Below are positions 6,527 to 11,785 of a stretch of DNA of 11,785 nucleotides, one piece after another. This DNA comes from Candidatus Saccharimonadia bacterium (GTDB lineage: Bacteria; Patescibacteriota; Saccharimonadia; Saccharimonadales; Saccharimonadaceae). The stretch lies in NCBI GenBank assembly GCA_023257055.1, contig JALRDG010000112.1, positions 1 through 11,785 on the forward strand, in the 5' to 3' direction. A program made the translations under genes and the position numbers. The stretch's first letter is position 1. The number at the start of each line of letters is the position of its first letter. The notes beneath the pieces were generated by a model. The model worked only from the letters and a program-made list of their open reading frames with translations, did no database searches and was not told where the DNA came from.

Positions 6527-8041
6527 CTAGAGAAGTGAATGTAGTGCCGGCAGCACCTTATCGGCCCCTGCGGACCGTAGGCACTCTACTGCACCCTGAT
6601 GTGCGCTCTTGACATGATCATGATTCGATGCCAAGACACCCGACATTGTATCACGAATTATAAACTGTGAATACGGCCGGTGACAGATAAGCTGAGTCGC
6701 ATCGACCCCGTTCATCACCGCCAGATGATTGACCGTCATAGCGGCGAGATGGTATTCAGCGTTGTTTAGTTCAATGAGCGGATGAATATCAAGCAGCTCA
6801 TAAGAATGCACTTGCAGCTCATATGTGAACCGAAGGAACAAACCAAGGAAACGATTCATGACATGATCGCGTTGCCACCTCGTATGAATCCGATGAGCCA
6901 TCCGCTCATACACCGCGTCGGCGTCCGTATCGTCACGAGCAAGCAGCTCTTTTTCTTCCTCGGTCAAAAACCGCTTGAAAGCTTCTCCGTAGAGTTGCTT
7001 CTTAAGCTTGTCTTTTGTGCCAATGTTAAATGGAATGACTTCTTGTACGCCTAGCCGTCTGCGCCGATCGCGAATCTCCTCCGCCTCGCCTGCAATATAG
7101 GTAGCCGCAAGGTCAATCCATCGTATGACAAATTCGACCGTTTCTTCGTGAAATGGCAACGCGGCCATTTTTTCGAACTGCCTTAGTCCGACATCCACAA
7201 TGGTTGTCATCGACTCGAATGTGTGTTCGACAAACGGGTACAGCGAGTACGTGATCGTATCGTCATGACGAGTTTCACCATCAAGGATTTCAATATCTTC
7301 CGGCAGCAGCTCCAGCCCGTAAATACGAAACATATACGGATCAACAAGCTCCCAAGTGGCATCTTCACGACGTTTTACCATCAGTGCGTGATGCGCCAAA
7401 CTATAGTTGTCCGCCGAAAGTACGACACGCAGGTCTTTCTGAAACAATGCACGCTGTTTTGCCACGCTACGCCGATACTTACGCACAGACGGAAATGCAT
7501 CATATGCAGCAAGTGACGAATCAATTGTCATATGCCCGAGATACATTCCCATCGTCCGATCAACGTCGTAACGACGAAGCGTATCGGCAAGTGTGTACTC
7601 CGCTCCGGTTACCCGAGCGTAGCCAACCATCATCTGAGCAAGCCCAAGACAGTTTGGTCGAAGAGGTGCCCGCAGGTCAAACCGATATCGATTCGGCAGG
7701 ACCGCATCAGCACAGGCTTTCTGGCGGCGATTTGCTGACGGCAATTTCTGCTGCCAATCAGTGATCGTATCGTACAGTATGGCCAAATGCGTAGTTGAAT
7801 CGCCTTCGCCGGCAGCCCATGCTTCCGCGGACCGTCGAACATTTATTGGCAGTCGACGAAAAGCCGTATCGGCAAGTCGCTCACCAAGGTAGAGCATTTC
7901 TGCTCGCTCGTAGGCCGACACAAAAGCGCCATCCTCCGTTTGCTCAAGCAACTCCTGAAATCGTTTGCTGCGCGCCACCGAAGAGCGCTTCATGCCAGTG
8001 CCAGCTTCGAACGCTTGAGAAATCATGTCGTTAATATCCAC
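6527..8041 (-). CDS. Uncharacterised protein with a transglutaminase-like Cys-His-Asp signature
   Basis: This 504-residue protein, apparently cytosolic with no signal peptide or membrane helix, belongs to no family I can name. The middle has the layout of a transglutaminase/papain-like fold: RPNCLGLAQMMVGYARVTGA (C131 at the start of a helix), then HHALMV (H217/H218), then WELVDPYMF (D234), with 16 residues from H218 to D234 as in transglutaminase-like proteins. Related bacterial domains include SirB1-type and protease-like members, so the reaction (peptide or isopeptide hydrolysis, transamidation, or none) cannot be told. Residues 1-120 and 290-504 are helix-rich without recognised motifs; 352-394 is strongly charged. 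The start is GTG at 8041, with GTGAG 6 nt before it; ATG at codon 6 lacks a ribosome binding site. It has its own promoter and is followed after 13 nt by the 72-residue gene. Confidence 0.85.
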   Translation of the reverse strand: MDINDMISQAFEAGTGMKRSSVARSKRFQELLEQTEDGAFVSAYERAEMLYLGERLADTAFRRLPINVRRSAEAWAAGEGDSTTHLAILYDTITDWQQKLPSANRRQKACADAVLPNRYRFDLRAPLRPNCLGLAQMMVGYARVTGAEYTLADTLRRYDVDRTMGMYLGHMTIDSSLAAYDAFPSVRKYRRSVAKQRALFQKDLRVVLSADNYSLAHHALMVKRREDATWELVDPYMFRIYGLELLPEDIEILDGETRHDDTITYSLYPFVEHTFESMTTIVDVGLRQFEKMAALPFHEETVEFVIRWIDLAATYIAGEAEEIRDRRRRLGVQEVIPFNIGTKDKLKKQLYGEAFKRFLTEEEKELLARDDTDADAVYERMAHRIHTRWQRDHVMNRFLGLFLRFTYELQVHSYELLDIHPLIELNNAEYHLAAMTVNHLAVMNGVDATQLICHRPYSQFIIRDTMSGVLASNHDHVKSAHQGAVECLRSAGADKVLPALHSLL

Positions 8042-8085
8042 TATGTTCTCACTTCTCTCGATGTAAAGGAACGTTATCCGACTAT

Positions 8086-8114
8086 ATTATAAAATATTGA
8101 TTGGTATTTTTCAA
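8086..8114 (-). promoter_or_regulatory. Near-consensus sigma70-type promoter for the 504-aa gene
   Basis: TTGAAA (8114-8109) and TATAAT (8091-8086) on the minus strand are separated by exactly 17 nt, an almost ideal housekeeping promoter in an AT-rich gap. The start would be near 8079, giving a leader of about 38 nt. The -35 box overlaps the TGA stop of the upstream nuclease gene. Confidence 0.85.
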
Positions 8115-8809
8115 TATGGAAGTGGTTCGTCGGGGCATGCAAGCAACACGCGAGCCATCGCATCTTTTTCGGCCGCAGTCACCCATAACGCGTAGGTTTT
8201 CTTTACGGCAACCTGCCGGGCGACATACTGACACCGGAACTCCTTGTTTGGTGGCAACCAAGTAGCCGCGTCACTATCACTTTTTTCCTGATTGGTTTCA
8301 CCATCTACCGCTAGCAAGTTAAGTGGATCGTTCGAAAACGCAACACGTCGCTCAGGTGAAAGCTGCTGGGCACCCTTCTGCCACGCATCCGATAGCGCTA
8401 CGACATGATCGATTTGCACAAGGGGGCTCGTCGCCTCTCCGCGCTGAAAATGAATCGTCTTCCCTGTATACGGATCTTGCAATATCCCGGCCGTCACTCG
8501 ACATTGTTCATCCACCTCTACCTCGGTAAGATCGCGATGCAGAATAACATTACGCGTATCGCACCCCTGCTGACTCGCCCAGCCATCACCGAATTGATCG
8601 CGCGTGTAGCCGGTCTTTGGTGCTCGCCCCTTCACTGCCAGCTCATTCAGTACCCTTACGGCGCTACCTGCTTCACCAGCGGGTAATTCTACTCGTTTCG
8701 TATCAGCAGGTGGAGTGGCCTGCGGCGTCGCATCCATCGTCGCCACGAACCACCCAAGCAGCGCCACGACTAGCAGTCCAATTACCCTCCGAATTCGATA
8801 CTTGTTCAT
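8111..8809 (-). CDS. Secreted or membrane-anchored HNH nuclease (DUF1524/GmrSD-C-like)
   Basis: This is a predicted extracytoplasmic HNH-fold nuclease. From ATG at 8809 it is 232 residues: a basic N-terminus (KYRIRR), a hydrophobic segment at about 9-25, then a Pro/Thr/Ala linker (26-36), which is a signal peptide or anchor. The nuclease block has VQIDHVVALSDAW (131-143, H135 the likely general base), NDPLNLLAVDG (160-170), NQEKSDSDAATWLPP (173-187) and RCQYVARQVAVK (192-203). This pattern is typical of secreted actinobacterial HNH-family nucleases. Four cysteines (C83, C103, C193, C225) could form two disulfides, as expected outside the cell. A GTG 36 nt upstream would give 244 residues, but it would overlap the divergent aminopeptidase start and spoil the signal peptide, so I prefer the ATG. 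It probably degrades extracellular DNA, but substrate and partners are unknown. Confidence 0.88.
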   Translation of the reverse strand: MNKYRIRRVIGLLVVALLGWFVATMDATPQATPPADTKRVELPAGEAGSAVRVLNELAVKGRAPKTGYTRDQFGDGWASQQGCDTRNVILHRDLTEVEVDEQCRVTAGILQDPYTGKTIHFQRGEATSPLVQIDHVVALSDAWQKGAQQLSPERRVAFSNDPLNLLAVDGETNQEKSDSDAATWLPPNKEFRCQYVARQVAVKKTYALWVTAAEKDAMARVLLACPDEPLPY

Positions 8810-8815
8810 ATACCT

Positions 8816-8821
8816 AGTATA
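8816..8821 (-). promoter_or_regulatory. -10 box for the nuclease gene (leaderless)
   Basis: TATACT on the minus strand, 6 nt before the ATG at 8809. At this spacing transcription would begin at or next to the A of the ATG. The intervening AGGTAT is too close to serve as a normal ribosome binding site. No strong -35 is seen (TGTCGA at 17 nt). Confidence 0.5.
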
Positions 8822-8823
8822 AT
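8818..8823 (+). promoter_or_regulatory. -10 box for the aminopeptidase gene (leaderless)
   Basis: A perfect TATAAT, 6 nt before the ATG at 8830, overlaps the opposite-strand TATACT by 4 bp. The GAGG between the box and the ATG is only 1 nt from the start codon, too near for a Shine-Dalgarno, so a leaderless mRNA is likelier. The -35 is weak (TTCGAT, 18 nt upstream). Confidence 0.6.
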
Positions 8824-8829
8824 AGAGGT

Positions 8830-11346
8830 ATGCATACATCGACACGACTTATTGACTCATTTGTTCCCGAACACTACGACTTGTCGCTCACTATGGAGCG
8901 TATTCAGCGCACATTCAGTGGCACCGTGACGATTCATGGCGAAGCGAAAACCTCACGCATTGCACTTCATAGCAAGGATCTCACTATCTTTTCAGCAACC
9001 GTCGATGGAAAAGAAGCCGACTTTTCCGCTAGCGAAGACACACTCACTATTACACATGCCGATATCATTCCGGGCAAGCATATCATCGTCATCACCTTCG
9101 CTGGAAAAATCACCGATGCCATGCATGGTCTGTATCCGTGCTATTACGAACACGACGGCGAGAAAAAAGAACTACTTGCCACACAGTTCGAGAGCCACCA
9201 TGCCCGTGAAGTCTTCCCGTGTGTCGACGAGCCGGCCGCAAAAGCTACCTACGACGTCACTCTGACGACCGAGAATAACGTTACTGTTCTTGGTAATATG
9301 CCAGTCGCCAGCCAAACAGCGCAAGACGACACGCTCGTAACAAAATTCGAAACAACACCACGTATGAGCACCTACCTGCTCGCATGGGTCGTTGGTACCA
9401 TGCACTGTAAAACAGCCACGACAAAAGATGGCGTTGAAGTGAACGTATGGGCGACACCTGCCCAATCGTCTGAAAGCCTCGATTTTGCCCTTGATACGGC
9501 CGTTCGATCCATTGAATTCTACAATGACTATTTTGGAACAGCCTACCCCCTACCAAAATCTGACCACGTTGCGCTGCCTGATTTTGGCAGCGGCGCCATG
9601 GAAAACTGGGGGCTCATTACCTACCGCGAAGTAGCCCTGCTTGCGGAACCAAAAACCAGCAGTATATCTAGTCGGCAATACATCGCAACGGTTGTCGCCC
9701 ATGAGCTTGCGCATCAATGGTTCGGTAATCTCGTTACCATGAAATGGTGGAATAATCTCTGGCTAAACGAAAGTTTCGCAACGCTCATGGAATATATCGC
9801 TGTCGATGCGATTTATCCGGAATGGAATATCTGGATGGACTTTGCTGCTCATGAGAGTATTATGGCACTCCGCCGCGACAGCATCGACGGCGTACAAGCT
9901 GTTCAAGTAGAAGTAGACCATCCGGACGAAATCAGCACGTTATTCGACGGTGCAATCGTATACGCCAAAGGGGCTCGCTTGCTTCGCATGCTACAGCAGT
10001 ACGTTGGCGACGCGGACTTCCAAACAGGCCTAAAGCAGTACTTCGCCGATTTCGCCTACGGCAATACAGAAGGCGACGATCTATGGCGCGCTATCGAAGT
10101 CACCAGTGGCAAGCCAATTATTGACATGATGAACGCCTGGATTTCCCAGCCAGGATATCCTGTCGTACATGCATCGACCGATGGCAATAACATGGTACTT
10201 ACACAAGAACAGTTCTTCGTCGGACCCCACGAAGCGTCTGACCGTAAGTGGCCCATTCCGCTCAATGCCGCGCAATCAACCGCACCCACGCTCATGACCG
10301 ACAGCTCCCTGCGCTGCTCTTACAACGAAAGCCTATCGCCACAGTTGAATGTTGGCGACAGCGCACATTTTATTACGCACTACGATAAGCAACTGTTTGA
10401 AAGTCTGATCGCTCAAGTTATAAGTAAGCAAATGGACCCGATAGATCGTATGCAACTTATTACTCAGGCGACGCTCCTTGCACGATCTGGCGTCTCATCA
10501 TCCAATACACTGATTGACCTCGTAGCTGCTTATCGCCAAGAAACGAACGAGCCAGTTTGGGGTGCCCTAGCCATGACACTTGCCGAACTACGTAAATTCG
10601 TTGACGACAACAAAGATGCAGAGCTTCGTTTACGCGCACTGTCAGCCGATATCGCCCATGAACAATACGAACGGCTCGGATGGCACAAGAAAGACGGCGA
10701 ACCAGAAGATGACACGAAACTACGGTCTACTATCTTGGGTATGACAATCTACGGTGAATTGCCAGAAGTAATCGATCAAGCCAAGCGTATCTTTAGCGAA
10801 ACCGATTTGATTGATATCGACCCTGAACTGCGCCCGCTGATTATCAGTGCGAGCGTCCGTCACGGAGATGACACAATTGTCGACGAGTTGCTGCAGCAAT
10901 ACACGACGACCTCATCAGCTGAGCTACGTGAAGATATCTGCCTCGGCATTACCAGCACGCGTATCCCTGAAAAAATTGATCAGCTACTTGAAGCGATTAA
11001 AAACCCTGCCATCGTACGACCACAAGATGCAGCCCGATGGTTCGTATACCTTGTTCGTGGCCGGGAAAGTCGCAAGCAGGCCTGGGCCTGGATGCAAACA
11101 AACTGGGATTGGATCGAAAAGACGTTCAAGGGCGACAAGAGCTATGATGACTATCCGCGATATAGCGCCAGCGCCCTACTTACCCGCGATGAGCTTGAGG
11201 AGTATAAGCGGTTCTTTACGCCAATGCAAAATGTGACTGCACTAAAACGAGTAATCGCCATGGGGATAAGCGAAATCGAAGGACGCGTTGCGTTAATCGA
11301 ACGTGACAAAGCCGCCGTACAGCAGCAACTGCTCGCAAAGGACTAA
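8830..11346 (+). CDS. pepN: M1-family zinc metallo-aminopeptidase (aminopeptidase N type)
   Basis: This enzyme removes N-terminal amino acids from peptides, recycling or scavenging amino acids. It has 838 residues with no signal peptide, so it is predicted to be cytosolic. In order: an N-terminal beta domain (about 1-200); the catalytic thermolysin-like domain with the exopeptidase motif GAMEN (255-259, E258 binds the free N-terminus), the zinc site HELAH (291-295, E292 general base) and third ligand E314 in WLNESFA, 19 residues after H295; and Y378 in AIVYAKGA, the transition-state tyrosine. The remaining half (from about 440) fits the ERAP1-like helical C-terminal domain of the family. All catalytic residues are present. 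The start ATG fits a divergent promoter shared with the nuclease gene. The symbol is by family resemblance; closer relatives may be the tricorn-interacting factor type. Confidence 0.96.
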   Translation: MHTSTRLIDSFVPEHYDLSLTMERIQRTFSGTVTIHGEAKTSRIALHSKDLTIFSATVDGKEADFSASEDTLTITHADIIPGKHIIVITFAGKITDAMHGLYPCYYEHDGEKKELLATQFESHHAREVFPCVDEPAAKATYDVTLTTENNVTVLGNMPVASQTAQDDTLVTKFETTPRMSTYLLAWVVGTMHCKTATTKDGVEVNVWATPAQSSESLDFALDTAVRSIEFYNDYFGTAYPLPKSDHVALPDFGSGAMENWGLITYREVALLAEPKTSSISSRQYIATVVAHELAHQWFGNLVTMKWWNNLWLNESFATLMEYIAVDAIYPEWNIWMDFAAHESIMALRRDSIDGVQAVQVEVDHPDEISTLFDGAIVYAKGARLLRMLQQYVGDADFQTGLKQYFADFAYGNTEGDDLWRAIEVTSGKPIIDMMNAWISQPGYPVVHASTDGNNMVLTQEQFFVGPHEASDRKWPIPLNAAQSTAPTLMTDSSLRCSYNESLSPQLNVGDSAHFITHYDKQLFESLIAQVISKQMDPIDRMQLITQATLLARSGVSSSNTLIDLVAAYRQETNEPVWGALAMTLAELRKFVDDNKDAELRLRALSADIAHEQYERLGWHKKDGEPEDDTKLRSTILGMTIYGELPEVIDQAKRIFSETDLIDIDPELRPLIISASVRHGDDTIVDELLQQYTTTSSAELREDICLGITSTRIPEKIDQLLEAIKNPAIVRPQDAARWFVYLVRGRESRKQAWAWMQTNWDWIEKTFKGDKSYDDYPRYSASALLTRDELEEYKRFFTPMQNVTALKRVIAMGISEIEGRVALIERDKAAVQQQLLAKD

Positions 11347-11351
11347 TCACC

Positions 11352-11785
11352 GTGACAGCACCAGTTTATACGAACATTCTTTCTGCCAGCCAGCATCTAC
11401 TGGCTGGTGGCATCGGCGTCCTTAAAACCGACACCATTTATGGCATTGTTGCTCGAGCAGAAGACGAGTCAGCCGTCGAGCGTGTTTATATGGCAAAGCA
11501 GCGCACGCCTACTAAATCACCTATAGTTCTTATTAGCTCTCCTGATCAAATGTTCGATACGTATGACCAAACGACTTACGATTCACTACATAACTATTGG
11601 CCAGGACCATACAGTATTATCGTCCCGAGCACCAAAGCTCCAACCTGGCTGACGCGCGGCAATGGCTCGGTAGCATACCGACTCCCCGACGATAAGAATC
11701 TACGCCAATTAATCGAAACGACCGGCCCGCTGATCGCACCAAGCGCCAACCCGGAAGGAATGCAGCCGGCTGCCACTATCTCTCA
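11352..11785 (+). CDS. tsaC: L-threonylcarbamoyladenylate synthase (TsaC/Sua5 family), 3' end outside window
   Basis: TsaC/Sua5 makes threonylcarbamoyl-AMP from threonine, bicarbonate and ATP, the first step of the t6A37 modification of ANN-decoding tRNAs. The visible 144 codons from GTG at 11352 show YrdC-fold signatures: GVLKTDTIYGIVARA near residue 25-38, MAKQRTPTKSPIVLI (nucleotide- and substrate-binding region), NYWPGPYSIIV, GSVAYRLPD and GPLIAPSANPEG. GTG is supported by AAAGGA at 11337-11342, 9 nt upstream, inside the end of pepN. The gap to the pepN stop is 5 nt, so the genes are co-transcribed. The frame is open at the window edge, so it is not possible to tell short TsaC from longer Sua5. 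Because the whole frame lacks a stop, it is easily missed by ORF callers that need one. Confidence 0.92.
   Translation, partial: MTAPVYTNILSASQHLLAGGIGVLKTDTIYGIVARAEDESAVERVYMAKQRTPTKSPIVLISSPDQMFDTYDQTTYDSLHNYWPGPYSIIVPSTKAPTWLTRGNGSVAYRLPDDKNLRQLIETTGPLIAPSANPEGMQPAATIS
11383..11410 (+). other. Hairpin in the first codons of tsaC
   Basis: An 11-bp stem (11383-11393 with 11400-11410, including two G-U wobbles, with 8 contiguous Watson-Crick pairs next to the loop) and a 6-nt loop lie 31 nt into tsaC. No U-tract follows, so it is not an intrinsic terminator. It may lower or tune tsaC translation, or may be coincidental. Confidence 0.35.

Noticed and set aside
8810..8845. GTG start at 8845 giving a 244-aa nuclease
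   Set aside because: It would overlap the aminopeptidase start and put a Tyr-rich stretch before the basic-plus-hydrophobic signal; ATG at 8809 gives a normal signal peptide.
11594..11776. 60-codon minus-strand frame at the window end
   Set aside because: Antisense to tsaC, whose YrdC-fold motifs are clear in the plus-strand frame.
1..11785. Mobile elements, integrases, tRNA genes, CRISPR repeats
   Set aside because: No transposase or integrase motifs, no tRNA-like cloverleaf sequence and no regularly spaced repeats were found by eye; a tRNAscan or repeat search would be needed to be certain.

Overview
The window reads as an ordinary bacterial chromosome segment with small, tightly packed genes. 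The gene set and the look of the proteins suggest a Candidate Phyla Radiation (Patescibacteria) member, possibly a Saccharibacteria-like organism. That placement is inferred from recall of protein families, not from a search. UGA is used as a stop (radA and the nuclease gene end in TGA), which argues against the UGA-recoded Gracilibacteria/Absconditabacteria. No rRNA, tRNA, CRISPR array, insertion sequence or integrase was seen.

Layout, left to right. Positions 1-4978 hold a minus-strand stress and DNA-repair cluster. Transcription starts near 4930, just downstream of a perfect CIRCE operator (4952-4978). It runs through clpC (AAA+ unfoldase), a membrane-anchored HExxH protein that overlaps clpC by 23 bp and starts at TTG, radA (recombination ATPase), and the first codons of another membrane protein at the window edge. 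Upstream is nusA (5000-6124, minus), which stands alone here without the usual rimP and infB neighbours. It has its own promoter and a short terminator-like hairpin in its leader.

Next comes a self-contained two-gene unit (6213-8114, minus). A near-consensus promoter drives a 504-residue protein of no recognised family and a 72-residue small protein, and the unit ends in a strong intrinsic terminator. The large protein carries what looks like a transglutaminase-type Cys-His-Asp triad (C131, H218, D234). This is the least explained part of the window.

From 8111 to the end there is a divergent pair and one further gene. A secreted or membrane-anchored HNH (DUF1524/GmrSD-C-like) nuclease is on the minus strand. 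An M1 metallo-aminopeptidase (8830-11346) is on the plus strand, followed after 5 nt by a partial tsaC/Sua5-like gene for tRNA threonylcarbamoyladenosine synthesis. The nuclease and aminopeptidase start codons lie only 20 bp apart. Overlapping, oppositely oriented -10 boxes sit exactly 6 nt from each ATG, which suggests a bidirectional promoter making leaderless mRNAs.

Taken together, HrcA-type heat-shock control probably links ClpC to a membrane HExxH protein. The nuclease/peptidase pair fits nutrient scavenging by a reduced-genome organism. The remaining genes are core functions (transcription elongation, recombination, tRNA modification).
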